Shown in pieces: positions 35,901 through 48,416 of a stretch of DNA of 64,000 nt. Position 1 is the first letter of the stretch. Every line of letters begins with the position of its first letter. The position numbers and the translations under genes are program-made. The notes beneath the pieces are model-generated. The model made no database searches, was not told the origin of the DNA, and worked only from the letters and a program-made list of their open reading frames with translations. The DNA comes from Phoenix dactylifera (lineage: Eukaryota > Streptophyta > Magnoliopsida > Arecales > Arecaceae): NCBI RefSeq assembly GCF_009389715.1, contig NC_052395.1:23183982-23247981 (forward strand), written 5' to 3'.

Positions 35901-37791
35901 AACATCTTTTCCAGTTATCTGGATCTTTGATTAGAGCTTCATTTCCAAATCCACGACTCAATATTCCTGTTTACCTCGCATGCTGTGCTGACATCTAGGT
36001 GAATTAGTATGCTCTGCAAATTAACATCAATACATGAAGAAATATAGTAGAACAACCAAACCATCTGCCTTCATCGTGCACCTGATGATGTGCTTCCAGT
36101 GACTGTTAATAACCAACCTACCTCAGATGTCAAACCATGGGGTACATAATACCAATCCTATCCTTGTGATCCGAAAATCATTTTATGCTAGAAACATTTG
36201 AAGAAAAAACACTTAAAAATGACCGTAGACATGTAAAATTATAAGGTTCATGCATCCATGTACGACCACTTGAAGGAACTACCAAGTGCTTGTGGATGTC
36301 ACTCACTCTCAGTTGTTGCATTGTTGGTTGCCAAAAGCGACAATCATACTGGATTCTCAAACTTCCCCCTGTAAATGGATTTGAAGCAAGAAGAGACTGC
36401 CAATGAGTTGATTGATTCTTCAATTATCTCAGTCATTTACATCTTTGTAACGAGCAACCACTAACTTCATTTGATCATATTTTCTCGTCAGGGTGTTACG
36501 AACATAAAACCATGTGGAGTTGCATATTGGCTCATCACATCATCCCAAGTTCCTTTTGCCGTTGGTTTTACAGCATATATTCTGTATGACAAGAAAAAGA
36601 AAAGGTTACAACCTCAAAGTCAACAAGAAATAGATGGCAAGGTTGGTTAATAGATACATATTAGCTGTGGTGCTTCTCTGTCTGTCAGATTTGATGTGGC
36701 ATGAAACGACTTTGTTATATAGGACATTGCAGTGGAAACCAAGATTGAAGCCTTGCCCATGTTTGTTTTTCCATCAGCTGCCCTCTTCACAGGGGTTTTA
36801 GGTGGCCTTTTTGGCATTGGTGGAGGATTGCTCATAAACCCTGTGCTTCTTCAGATCGGAATACCTCCCCAGGTAATTCTCTTTTCCCTTATGTTACTCA
36901 AATTCATAACCTGGATTTTTTAAGAAAAAGCCTTCTCATACATTTTGGGAAAACAAGATGAAACTTCTTATTTGTTTTACTGCTTGTAAATCTATTCTTC
37001 TCCTAGTCATGATTTAACCTAATAATTGGCCAGAGGATATATAATTATCCAATCCCAAGCTTGGTTTGCTCTTATACTCGCTATCGAACATATTTCAAGT
37101 CCAATAATCCTTTTGTGATCTCTACAAGCAAAAACAGTCGGCTACAACTTAAATGATATTTTTCTTCTTTCATCGCTTGATTCATAATCAGCTACAAATA
37201 CCATGGAGCTTTAGCATAAATTATGTTTAAAAGAACAAAACATTTAGCCTCAACAGCAGGCCAGAGTTGCTATGAATTTAGAATATTAGGCTACTTTACA
37301 ACTCTCAGAATCATGGACTGCTCATCGTATCAACTTATCGAGCTTTTACATATATTTATAACACTTTCAACTTCCTGAGCGATTAAATTTGACTCTATTA
37401 TAGCAAAGTCTTGTTGCATTTGACTTCCATCTATAGTGTATCTTGCGTTATTAATACGTTTGCTTTAACTCTTGATTTGCAGATTACGGCAGCAACAACC
37501 ACTTTCATTGTTCTGTTCTCAGCTTCGATGTCCATGGTTCAGTATGTCATCCTGGGCATGAAGGGGATCCCTCAAGCTTCAATTTATGCGGCGGTTTCTT
37601 TTGTGGCTTCGGCTATTGGGTTGGCTATCATAGAGAAAGCCATAGAAAAGTCAGGTAGGGTGTCTCTCATTGTGTTTATGGTTAGCATGGTGATGGCTCT
37701 AAGCACGGTTTCGATCACTTGCTTTGGAGCAATTGATGTTTGGAGACAATACACTACCGGGAGCTACATGGGCTTCAAACCACCTTGTTAA
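32968..37791 (+). CDS. TauE/SafE family membrane transporter, four exons
   Basis: Exons 32968-33756, 36492-36641, 36723-36872 and 37483-37791 join in frame to 465 aa, the usual length of plant TauE/SafE (sulfite exporter-like) proteins. All introns are GT-AG. Residues 1-26 form a hydrophobic signal or first membrane segment. The first TauE half begins about residue 70 with SSAGGVGGGSLYLPILNL, and a charged cytosolic-type loop follows (about 200-240). The second half has GVTNIKPCGVAYWLITSSQ, GGLFGIGGGLLINPVLL and PQITAATTTFIVLFSASMSM. The repeated GxGGG motifs are the family hallmark. The bacterial relatives export sulfite and organosulfonates; the plant substrate is not settled and I infer only membrane transport. 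Intron 1 (33757-36491) is 2.7 kb without recognisable elements. A SINE sits just upstream, so the native promoter may be displaced. Confidence 0.92.
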
Positions 37792-38083
37792 GCTTTCTAT
37801 AAGCCTCTGCATGTTATAAGCAAATGGTGTTCGGCTTCTTAAGAAGAGAGAGCTCCACAAGCGTATAATAGAGCCCATTTGTCTCTAATGTAGAAGAGGA
37901 AGATGGACTTGTAATCTGATATTAGTCCTCTGAATTTGGGCCTTTGTGCCTCATCTGTCCCTTATCTGGAGAGAGCCGCTTGCTTAATTTTAATCTCTTT
38001 GAAACAAAGCAGTATGAACGTTCCATCCTCTCTGGAAAAAGAGGAAAATATTACCAAGAAAGAAAGAAAGAAAGATATTAACC

Positions 38084-38086
<3 letters not shown>
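37792..38086. other. 3' region of the TauE/SafE gene
   Basis: This is non-coding DNA after the TAA at 37789-37791 and probably contains the 3' UTR. A short (GAAA)n run occurs at 38057-38074. Confidence 0.4.

Positions 38087-38144
<58 letters not shown>
38087..38144 (+). repeat. (CT)n microsatellite, about 29 repeats
   Basis: Uninterrupted CT dinucleotides run for about 58 bp, followed by a GCGTGCGTGTGCGC segment. Confidence 0.95.
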
Positions 38145-38146
<2 letters not shown>

Positions 38147-38195
38147 GTGCGTGTGCGCACGCCTTTTCTCACGGAATTTGTCTTTGAACTCTGGT

Positions 38196-39337
38196 CCCCG
38201 GTACGGAGCTGAGGGCTGCCTGGGTGGGCCTTCGATATGTTCGATGAATGCTACTAACTAGTTTAGTCATCTTGTAGGGTGACTCGGTCACGGTCATCAG
38301 CTGGATCCAGGGGGTCCAAGGGCTGCCGACTGCGGTCATCCATTGCTTCAAGACATCTGCATGATGATGAGGGATGGAGGGGCCATCCAGGCTAAGCATG
38401 TATGTAGAAAAACCAACGAGGCTGCAGATTGGATGTCCGCCTATGTGGTCAACGATGCCGGTAGCACCTTTGTTGGCACAAGTGTGGCGCATCCAAAGCA
38501 GGAAAATGTGAGAAACTGCAGTAAAAACAGCAGAGGGGTTGACTCATGCTAATCTGGGGTCGACCCCTGAAATCAGGCAGAAAAACAGCTCTCTGGAAAG
38601 CCTAAGAGAGTCGACTCCAGGTGAGGAGGAGTCGACTCGTGCTGTTAAGGGGTCGACTCATGGATTGCAGGAGTCGACCCTAGGTCGGGGCCGATGATAC
38701 AGAGAGAGTGAGAGTCGACTCAAGCTGTGCCAGAGTCAACTCTAGGCCTATGACAGATTTAAGTAGGGACGGAAATTGGTCTCCTACTTGCTTAAGGCTT
38801 AGGTTTTTTGAGTCTTAAGGTGGCTAAATATTATTTGGGCTAGGTTTAGGCTCAAGGGAGAGAGAGCATGCAAGTCATGGGTGTACATGGGCTTGGGTTG
38901 AGCGCTTTCTTATGTGGTTTAGCCTAGGGGAGTTTTTGGATTTGGGTCATGTTTGACCCCATATATATATACTCTTGTAACTTGTGTACGAGTGGAATGA
39001 AATCATTGGAAACTCTTTCTCCATGAAATCCTAATCTCGTTTCTCTCTTTCTCTCATGCCATCATCCCTAAGAATTCTAGGGCACATCGCCATTGTTGAA
39101 GAAGAGCCAAATTTTGCTTAGTTCTTGTTCTCCTTCACAAATCAATCAAGGTCCAACGCCTCTTGCAGTATAGGGGACGCCCTAAGTGCTATGGTTTGAG
39201 GCGCATGTATCCCACAACCTTGTGGGCTGGGGATGAGGAGCTGCCTCGGAAGCTCCGCAATATTCTGTTTTCTGATTTTTTAGAGTGTATTCGTACATGT
39301 ATTGTATGAATTACCTATCTTAGCAAAAAAAAAAAAA
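38196..39337 (+). mobile_element. 5'-truncated LINE with long 3' tail
   Basis: The element starts inside the RNase H domain (TELRAAWVGLRYVR, then SVTVISWIQGVQGLP). It continues as MMMRDGGAIQAKHVCRKTNE and AADWMSAYVV in another frame (to about 38460), clearly homologous to the LINE at 6087-7070. A non-coding part with repeated GTCGACTC/GTCGACCC motifs (38535-38735) follows and ends in poly-A (39324-39337). The flanks AACTCTGGT (38187-38195) and AACTCTAGT (39338-39346) look like a slightly diverged target duplication. The tail is much longer than in the first LINE, so part of it could be a second inserted element. Confidence 0.65.
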
Positions 39338-39346
39338 AACTCTAGT

Positions 39347-39716
39347 AAAATTATGCTCAAGCAAACATCTGTTTGATGTCTATAAAATCTTAGCTTGGAC
39401 CAAATACCAAAACTATATTCATCGTTAACCAACATGATTTCATTTTGGTACTAGATACATAACCACCTTAACCTGCATAAATCTACTCAGCGAGAAGGGT
39501 TAACTTTATTCAACTATTGAGAGAGTTTATATTCATCTGAAACTACCAAAAGATTATATTTCTTCATTTATTTATTTGTCCTATCTTTTTTCCTGAATAA
39601 TGATGGGGGAACTAAGTCGCTTCCCCTAGCTTTACTGAAGAATGAAAAAAAAATTTTACAATCCATAGATACAAAGTGCACAAACGAGAAGATCGATTTA
39701 GAGATTAGAGCATATT
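39347..39716. other. Intergenic
   Basis: Nothing recognisable lies between the LINE and the TRIM. Confidence 0.4.
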
Positions 39717-39854
39717 TGTAAGGACCCGTGCAGGTGTGTATTTAGTCCTCCATCGATTATTTGCTAGGTAGATGTTGGGTACTTATACAGGATCAAAGAA
39801 CCCAAATAATAACTTCTGGCTAGCCATTTTGGGTGAGGTCCTAAGTTGTTACGA
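39717..39854 (+). mobile_element. Left LTR of a TRIM element
   Basis: This 138-bp LTR starts TGTAAGGACCCGTG and ends GTTGTTACGA. It matches 40019-40155 closely. Confidence 0.82.
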
Positions 39855-40018
39855 ATGGTATCAGAGAGAATCTGGCTCATAATCTATGTGGACTAGAGGA
39901 CACTGCAACACGGATCCATTGAGGCTAACTACGAGCAGATCATGGTGTTTGTGATTGGATTTGAATGGATTTGAATCCTTAGCCTGACGAGGACGTCAGG
40001 ACTTGAACAAAGGGAATA

Positions 40019-40155
40019 TGTGAGGACCCGTGTGAGCGTGTGTTTAGTTCCACATCGGTTATTTGTTAGATAAATCTTGGGTACTTATACAGGATCAAAG
40101 AACCCAAATAATAACTTTCGGTTAAACATTTTGGATGAGGTCCTGGGTTGTTACA
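40019..40155 (+). mobile_element. Right LTR of a TRIM element
   Basis: This 137-bp LTR starts TGTGAGGACCCGTG and ends GGGTTGTTACA. It is similar to the left LTR but with about a dozen substitutions, indicating an old insertion. Confidence 0.82.
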
Positions 40156-40160
40156 ATAAT

Positions 40161-43100
40161 AATCCTCAATTGGAGCTAAAATGCATCGCTGGGGCTAAAT
40201 AATTCATAAGCAATGGCTAGCAGTGTTTTGTCAGAGTACAGATTCTTCCTCGGCTGAAGGTATGGAGTATTTGTGAAGAACTGGGTTGACCGAGGATTTC
40301 TTCTTTAGAAACATTTGGAAGATCCTCGTCTCAACCCAAATCTACCAATAAAGTGTGATTGACCAGCTGATTTCATGCATTTCAGTTATCCTATGAAACA
40401 ATATCTGCAACTATTCCACTTTTTTCAGAATTTCTAACCAAAAAGAATTACATATTTATTTTTATAAAAATAAAATAAAATTGAATATAAAATCATATAT
40501 AGAAATGAATTTTTTTTTTTTTTTTTGGTTTGGCGAACCACAGGTAGCCCAAGCACAGGTCGACATGAGAAGCTAAAACCCTTATTATATCTCTTATGCC
40601 TCCTCAGGTTTACCAACAAATATTGTTCAGTTTCAATGACAAAGTTCTGAAAATTCTAAGAGCTTATGATTATGCTATATGATATTTTTTTCAATGGCCA
40701 AATATAAGCTAGGAACATCTGAACTTATGATGTTACATATATATGATGTTGCAGTGGGGATGGCGACAAACTGAGTTGAGGCAAGTAGTTGCATCCATTA
40801 TGCTCAGAAAGAATATAGAGAGAACATTGTTATTCCCATTGTCATTTTGAATCCAACAACCATCTTGTTTTGAAAACGAAGTGATGGTCCCATTTTTCAC
40901 AGGTTTATTTTCATCATTTTTCCTTCTTAAGAGGCAGTGTATATGAGCTGGATTCTTTGTTAGGTACTGATTCTGAAATGATGTTACCCTCCTTTTGTTC
41001 TGTTTTACAATTGCGACATACAACAAAAGACCAACCTCTTTCAAGGACCACCTTAATGGTCCCAATGTTCATAATGTTACATGGTTCCTTTCGACTTGTC
41101 TTGCATGGTTTGGATTATTTTACAAGGACCACCCTTTGTTTTTCAAAAGTAAAACACTCATGGGAAGAATTTCAGCCGGTTGGCTTAAAGGTCAATCTAG
41201 TGGCTATGGAGGTTTCTCGAATTTATGATCACCTTCTACCTTAATGGATCAAAAAAAAATTACAGTATCTTGATTGTGTTTTTTTACATAAATACCCTTC
41301 TAATAATTCAAATTTATATAAATACCTTCTACAAATTTAAATTTATTTCTATACCCTCATAAAATACTAATTTTGCACAAATACTCCTGATATAACAGTT
41401 CTTCTAACACCATTAAAAAACTATATTTATTTTAATTAAAAATAAAATAAAATTTTGAAATTATTTTTTTATCCTTCATCACGATCGCTTATGAATGTTT
41501 CTTTTTGCATCCTTTCTGTGCCAGTATTTCACTTGTATGAAGCTGGTTCTTAAGGGCCAGCCACAAGAATACTTTAACCTTCTCGAGTACTGCAGCCTTC
41601 CAAATTGTCTAATATAATCGGCAACGAACACCCCCACTATTGATGAACTTATAGACAAAATCTACACTGTACAGCCCATCACTGCAAGGTCTCCCTACAC
41701 CGGCACATCGACAAAGTTGGTCGGATAAACAGAGCAGAGTAAATCCAGCAAGCAATTAATCCATCTGATCTGTCTCTGGGGCAGTAAGAGGACCAAAAAC
41801 ATTTAACTCTCTCCATGATTGCTCTCTACTCCACCAAAAGGAAGCAATTAAGGCATTATGCTTCCAAACTAGAATAAGTAATCTGTATCTAGAATAACAA
41901 GCAGAATTAACAAGCAGAAGAGGACCAAATCTGTATCTACATAACAAGCAGAATTAACTAATCTCCTCCAAAATAGACTCACTCCACCATCATTAACAGG
42001 ATTTTTAATCAACCTACTCATGCAGTATTCTGGTGTGACCAGGATATCGGTCATAGTAATACGTGGTATAGCATGATAAATGACTTCTTAACGAGCTAAT
42101 GCTTCTTTCCTCATATCATCGAATCAAATTTGATACACAAAAGGTCAGAGGTCTTATGATAATAGTTTGCAGGCAGAAAGACACCTACACATGAATAGAA
42201 CACCAAATAAATTTTGGATTCGGGGGATTGGATTCATGCAGCAGGCCTAGATGGCTATAATAATTGCAAGACTACATCTTCCCAATAAGATTGCAAGAAA
42301 AAAAAAATTGATGGAAGTTAGTCTCCAATTATTATAGATGTAGTTATGTTCCACTGGGCAGACATTGTGGATTGGTTGAGAGGGACCACGCTTTCTGAGG
42401 TCCTGAAGGGTTGCATGTGAACCTGCACTCACTCTATTTAAGTTTGGTAGGGACCAAGACTGGATATCACCTAATCAATTTTTGTCTACGGTAGAATTAT
42501 TGGGTCCATGTTCAGAACTTCAGATAGGTTTTCAACCTTCAGAGGAGGTAATAAACTTGAAATTCCTATTGGAGACTATTGAATGGAATCTTTTTTCTCA
42601 AGGCAGTTGATATGAGTGAGAACGATCCTTGTTTGTTAATGCTCGCTGCCTCTCTCTTGTGTTCTTATTGATCTATATGGATTCCACTAAAACCTTTCCA
42701 TGTATAAATGAATTACAAGCCATTTGAAGCCCAGGGTCAACCGTCTTCACATCTTTAAGGTCTGAAGGTCAGAAGTTTCCATGTTAAATATAGTTTTATA
42801 AGAAGTGATGCTCTCCATGAAATTAGAACTCTATATTAGTTTAAGTACAACCTTATACCGTACAAATATTAATACCACTTATGGAATCCCAATATTAGAA
42901 GTAGAATATTTAGGGCAGTGTGAATCCTGGGAAACATCATATATTAAAACAAACTAATTTCTATTTTTTTCGTAAGACGAATTTATGACACCAATCGTAT
43001 AAAAATGCATCTCTGGGAGTCATAAAATAAAATATATACAAAATTAGAAGAAATATTGGTCGCAGCAATATACAATTGATGCCTATGTGATTGACAACAC

Positions 43101-43470
43101 TAATTAATCTCTACTTCGCATTGGATGCATGAATAGAAATTTGTTTTCAATCAATGCTGTTCATCGAACGCTCATAAAGTATTTGGCACATCGACATAAT
43201 CATTTCTCAAAAACATGGACCAAGTTACCAGCTGTGCAAAGACTTTTTCGCAACTTCCAATCAGAAAGGAGTTGTCCCCTACCCAAAAGCTCGCACCAAC
43301 CACATGGCTTCACAGCTTTCAAGTTTACCAACGACGCAGCCTCGCGCAAATTGGATTTAGAGGCCTACCAAATTCAACTCAACAACTCTTGGCGAAATCC
43401 ACTTGTCACGACGCGTTTTCCATTATATTTTTATGGTTAAACCTTGTGCGAGGTCTCTGCTTGCAGACTC
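40161..43470. other. Intergenic, 3.3 kb
   Basis: AT-rich DNA without recognisable genes. A segment with AATAACAAGCAGAATTAAC is duplicated at about 41893 and 41943. Several frames of 60-110 codons occur, but none resembles a known family. The right end is the promoter region of the phytocyanin gene. Confidence 0.45.
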
Positions 43471-43477
43471 TATATAT
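43471..43477 (+). promoter_or_regulatory. TATA box of the phytocyanin gene
   Basis: TATATAT in CTCTATATATGTTC lies 84 bp upstream of the ATG at 43555, the expected spacing for a plant core promoter. Confidence 0.6.
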
Positions 43478-43554
43478 GTTCTCAACTGGCTGCGAGAGAA
43501 CTCCAAATCATACATACTTTCCTTTCATTTCGTTCTGTATCCTCTTAGGCAAAG

Positions 43555-45146
43555 ATGGCGACATTGAGAACATTTATAGGTGTTGCGACAATAGCAGCTC
43601 TTGTTCAGGTGGCAATTGGTGGAAGCTTCACAGTCGGAGGCCAAAATGGTGGGTGGGATCTGAGCACCAACTTGGCAGCATGGGCTGCTGCCCAGAAGTT
43701 CAACGTTGGGGACACCCTGAGTAAGTTACACCTACATCCAAATTTTTCATTTGCATAATCCATAGTTTCTGCAATGGATTGTCATCATTCTTCTTCTCCT
43801 TTTTCTTTTTCTTTTTGAGAGACAAAATGTAATCATTCAAATTGGCTCGTTGGCTTGTCATTTTCATGTCACAAATAAACACAAGCCTTTTCATTCAAGA
43901 CTGCATTGGTACACTCTTTTTTGAAATTCAGTTGCCAGTTTATAGATTGCTCCTAGTTGCCCTGAGCTTATCTGGCATCCACTAGTCTTTTAGGGCTCAA
44001 AGCAGATCTCTCTTGCAAGCACTGGTCCTATACAACAACCCACTCAATACCAATTCATGATATCCATTATATATGTAAACACTAGAGGTGATCATAGCCA
44101 AGATTAGACACAAAATGTCAAATTTTAAATAGACTCAATGGGAAAATCTAACTTAAAATAAATAGAGTTTAAGCCTGAGGTTCAGTTCATGATCGGCTCT
44201 AGTACATACATGTATACAAGTGAATATATATATATATATATATGCACACGCACACACATACATTCTTTGTTTCGGAAGTCTTTTGGATTCAAACCCAAGA
44301 TTCGTCCAAGATTCAAACCCACTCAAAACCTAACACCATGTGGAAGGGTAAAACATCTGGATTGTAGCCAGTTTGCTGGGTCCAAACCAAAGTGCTGACT
44401 GACTTCTGGTCACTCAACTGGCACGTAGAAATTATAAGAGAATTGCTACTTAGCGAATAACTACAACTTCATGCTTCCCACTCACATCCACCGTCGTCAA
44501 TTTCTTCTTGTTCTTTGGGTATGCAGCTTTCAACTATGCATCAGCTCATGACGTGCTTGAGGTGTCGAAGGCAGACTACGATGCATGCGCGACAAGCAAA
44601 CCAACGAACAGCTACACAGGCGGGAGCACCGTCGTCAAGCTTTCATCGCCGGGGAAGAGATACTTCATCTGCGGGATACCAGGGCACTGCAGCCAAGGAA
44701 TGAAGGTCGAGATCGACGTGGTTGCTGCCGTGACGGCAACTCCACCAACGGCCGCTGCTTCTCCACCCCTCGCCAAGTCTTTCCCACCAAAGGCCGCGGC
44801 TTCTCCACCCCTCTCCAAGTCTTTCCCACCAAAGGCCGCTGCTTCTCCACCCCTCTCCAAGTCTTTCCCACCAACGGCCGCTGCTTCTCCACCCCTCTCC
44901 AAGTCTTCCCCACCAATGTCAAAGCCTGAAGCCCCAACATCTTCTAAGCCTTCCAAGGCTGCACCATCCGAAGCTCCTGCAAGCTCGCCGGCGACCATCT
45001 CTCCGTCGTCCGAGCCATCAGCTTCAGATTTACCTGTGACCACTTCACCGGCACCACCACCCGGGTCCGCAGCTAATGGCCTTGGTCGTCATGCAAAGGT
45101 CGCAATGGGGTTCGGGTTGGGGATGCTCTTGGTTTGGGCTGTCTGA
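43555..45146 (+). CDS. Uclacyanin-type phytocyanin (blue copper protein, GPI-anchored)
   Basis: Two exons (43555-43720 and 44527-45146) encode 261 aa; the intron is GT-AG. Residues 1-22 are a signal peptide (TFIGVATIAALVQVAIG). Residues 24-118 form a plastocyanin-like domain with copper ligands His63 (ASAHDV), Cys104 and His109 (ICGIPGHC) and Met114 as axial ligand, and a likely Cys76-Cys110 disulfide. Met at the axial position points to the uclacyanin type rather than stellacyanin. Residues about 125-230 are a Pro/Ser/Ala-rich arabinogalactan-type region with four near-identical 14-residue repeats (SPPLSKSFPPKAAA-like). A C-terminal hydrophobic segment (VAMGFGLGMLLVWAV) after small residues suits a GPI anchor. 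The product should sit on the outer plasma membrane or wall and carry one electron, with physiological partner unknown. Confidence 0.93.
44750..44918 (+). repeat. Four in-frame tandem copies of a 42-bp unit
   Basis: Within exon 2 of the phytocyanin gene the unit GCTTCTCCACCCCTCTCCAA (first 20 bases) and the following 22 bases repeat four times with few changes, giving 14-residue Pro-rich repeats. Confidence 0.85.
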
Positions 45147-45898
45147 GCACAAGCTAGAGAGGAGTTTGTATTTGAACCGAGTGTTATTTTCTTGAGCCAC
45201 TTGCTCTGTATTTTTCCATTTATTTTTCTGACATAGATATTTGCTACTGTTTCTCCTTGGATCTCTATTCTTCAATAATAAACATCAAAATTTATTAATT
45301 GTTACCTGAGAAAGTAAATAGAGGGTCAGGTCCTCTGAAACAGCCCTTCGCAGAATTAACTTTCTTGTCCCCAACATTAATCTCTCGATCTTCTCTCTCA
45401 AAAAAGCGTCCATTATAAATTCTTGGATGCAAATTACTCAATCCAGATAAAAGAGAACAGCTGTCAGCTTTTCAACGGATTAGCATTTTAAATAAAATAA
45501 ATTGCTCGGAAAAGTAAAGAGTAGCTATTATTATAAATTAATGTTATTTTGTAAAGAAGTTATGAAGTCCAGAGGTGAAATCATGCACGTTGAGTTGGAT
45601 CCACTACCTCCGCATGCAGACTCTTGACTTTAGGAGGGATTTGAGTATAAATTTTGATTAGGACTTTACTTTTAATAACTGGTTCAGGTTCAAGTCCAAA
45701 TAAGAGAGAACTCATAAGGTCAATCAGGTCTAGTGGTCCCATTCTTTACCCCACCCACATTGTGTCGGGTCAAGTAGTAGTTGGTTCTGATTTCGGTCCC
45801 TAGCAAGTGTCATCAAACAAGCCATTAATGGCATAACCTCCATCTATAATTATAAAGTTTAAAAGAAAAGGCTTAGGTTATAAAGGTCGCTTGAGATC
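45147..45898. other. 3' region of the phytocyanin gene and intergenic DNA
   Basis: A likely polyadenylation signal (CAATAATAAACA, about 45275-45286) lies 130 bp after the stop. The remainder shows no gene. Confidence 0.4.
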
Positions 45899-46228
45899 GT
45901 GGAGGATAGCGATCGATTGATAGAATATGCAATCAGTCCACAGAAGGAAGTTGAGGTGGTCGAGATCGATCGATCAACCCTAGGGTGGACCTGTTGGTGT
46001 CTTTATTTGAAGTCATCCTCCATGACCATGAATCTGGTCATCACGTCAAGAGAGGACGGAGAGGTCCATACACTTAATTTATACCCTATATGGCCGAGTG
46101 ACTGGAGGAGCCGGTCTACAGTTGGTACTTCACGTACAGGGGTTGGTTATCCGCTTCCAAAGGATCAGATTAATGATGGAGATCATCTTGAGCTCTCAAT
46201 TCACCACTGGCCATATGGGATTTCTTAG
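45899..46228 (+). other. Unrecognised open frame, possible exon remnant
   Basis: A frame of 109 codons, with no ATG at the start but opened by GTG, contains DRLIEYAISPQKEVEVVEID and ends DHLELSIHHWPYGIS. Its amino-acid balance looks protein-like, and it stands in DNA otherwise poor in open frames. I recognise no family. It could be the last exon of a lost gene or chance. Confidence 0.25.
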
Positions 46229-48416
46229 TTAATTTCCTCTCTGCATGCAGTAAGTGTAATTGTAGTAGTTTCCTCTTTCCAGTGGCTTCCGATTGTAGTA
46301 GTTCCTTTTCTGCAGCAATTTCTATTGCCCCGGTTGTTTACGTGAGACATCGTGGCTCAGATCGATGCGGGTGTTATCTTGTGGCAGAAATATGCTTTAT
46401 ATTAGTTGCAGCTGTTCTTAGCTGTTCTTATGACTTTTGTTAGTGAGCTCTAGTAGCTCGGATGTGGTTGTTGGAAAGGTGCTCGATCGTGGTGGTTGGA
46501 AAGATGCTTCAGTATTAGCTGTTGTTGTTATAATGACTTGTGTACGTTAATGTTTAGACTTCCGAAAGATGTTCCTGTATAAATATTAAATCAGTTGTTG
46601 TTGATCGTTTAAGTGCCAACAGATACTAGCTTGCTGTTCGTCACCTAGTCCCACACGGTTATCGACCATTTGGACAAGAAGGAAAAAAGAGAACGAATGG
46701 GCATCGTTTTACATCTTGGCCCAAGCGGAAAGACATTCAGATTACAACTGTGTGAGCTGGGTCTAGCCCAGCGAGGGAGGGTTTTCAGTCCACAGCTACT
46801 CGCGAGAAGACCACCAGTTCGAGAACGGCCGGACGCCGCTCTTCGCTGAAGATTTATTTATGGATATAAAACTATGAAGAATGGAGATGGATTAATTTAA
46901 CTAAATCCAATGGTTGTAAAAGGCCTGTTTGTGGGAATCTCGCTTGTGTATAATGAATGCATAACATGAAATATAATTTAATACAAGAAAGCCAAATCTT
47001 ATGAAATTAAAGCGTGATCAAGCTCGACATTATCCCTACGACGCGTCATGTATAAAGTAAATTTCTCACAGGAGCTCAAGCGAAAACTTATAATATAAAG
47101 AACTTCATTTCGAAGTACAGCACCATAATGCGCAAATCTAGGGAACTTTTAATATTATTTTTCACATTGTATCGTGAATGGATGAGTTTCTAGAACCTCT
47201 TCGGTGCCATATATTCTTTTACCTTTTTTTAAGGGTGTCATATAATTGCGTATCATGAAGTATAACCATGAACGTGTTATGTAAAAGAAAAACAATAAAA
47301 CAGCGCATGCACATTCTACTTAGCTAAAGAGCAACCAATTCTGCACATGATCAATTGAAATTCACATGCTTAATAGCAACGGATCACTTACCAATCCATT
47401 GATTTAATATGGGTTGTGTAATGCCAATCCTTGCGTAAAATTAATACCTGGAACTGGATGGGTATGACTAAATTGGATGGATATGGATATGGATATAGAT
47501 GCCAGTTTGTGAAAACCTCCTTGATGCTTTTATATGGTGCAAAATGAAACCAATGCGGGAAAGCCAAATTTATGAAGTGAAAGCTGAATGAAAGAAAAGA
47601 AGTATACATTCCCCAAATAACACACGTTGCTTGACCAATAGTAATATTGTCATTTCAGGCAGAGTCATGAATTGGCATAAAATTCTTTAGGAAAGCTTCA
47701 ATCAAAAAATAAGATATAAAAATCTTCAATATTGAAGCGTAGCAATATACTGCTCATACTTTAGACTGCAAATATACTCTCCCATACGTGCTCCCATGAA
47801 CATTGAATAATCATTTTTTATCCTTATTTTAATTAGAGTTGTAGTTAAGCAGCTGCTCTGATGTTTTATCACCAATTTGTGACACATTCTCATTTGAGTT
47901 TACAGAGCACTTGATAACTTGCAGCAGTATTTTTACCTTGATCATCACTGATCAACCGTACAGGCAGGTGCAACGAGCAGAACTGATTTCAGGCTTTCAA
48001 GCCAATTGAAAATTGATGAACAATTTCAACGCCACATTGCTGAATCATTCCTTTTGAGGCATATTTCATTTATATAGATACACTAAGAACACTGGTCCGA
48101 TTGATGATACTCATAAAAAAATAGGAGATAATTTTCTGTACTGAATCAAAACCAGTCCATATTCTCCAATATTCACACATCTTGCCGTAGGTGTGAGAAT
48201 CTGCATGGTTCCATTTGATACTAATGGGAAGCTAGATTTTTTTATTATAATTTACAGTTATTCCACTGGACAGTCCCAATTTACTTAAAACATCAATTCA
48301 TGGTTATACTACTGAGAAGCTAAGCCTAAAATGGAAATGAAACAACACCGTCTTACACAAGCCAAAGTAAAGCAGTTGATGGAGAAATTAGTTGATCAAA
48401 GTAGTAATCAATGATC
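46229..48416. other. Intergenic, 2.2 kb
   Basis: AT-rich DNA between the open frame at 45899 and the bHLH gene. Its right end presumably includes the 3' UTR of the minus-strand bHLH gene. No element ends are recognised. Confidence 0.4.

Larger units (their letters stand above)
39717..40155 (+). mobile_element. TRIM (terminal-repeat retrotransposon in miniature), 439 bp
   Basis: Two LTRs of about 138 bp enclose an internal region of about 164 bp with no coding capacity. A TGGTATCAGAG primer-binding site for initiator-Met tRNA lies at 39856-39866, and a purine-rich tract (AAAGGGAATA, about 40009-40018) precedes the right LTR. The LTR begins with GAGGACCCGTG and has a TTAGTYCCACATCGG-like motif common in plant TRIMs. 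The flanks ATATT (39712-39716) and ATAAT (40156-40160) could be a diverged 5-bp target duplication. It depends on other retrotransposons for all enzymes. Confidence 0.85.

Noticed and set aside
43129-43440. 103-codon open frame just upstream of the phytocyanin gene
   Set aside because: It has no recognisable domain, and the TATA box and start codon of the phytocyanin gene follow directly; probably chance.
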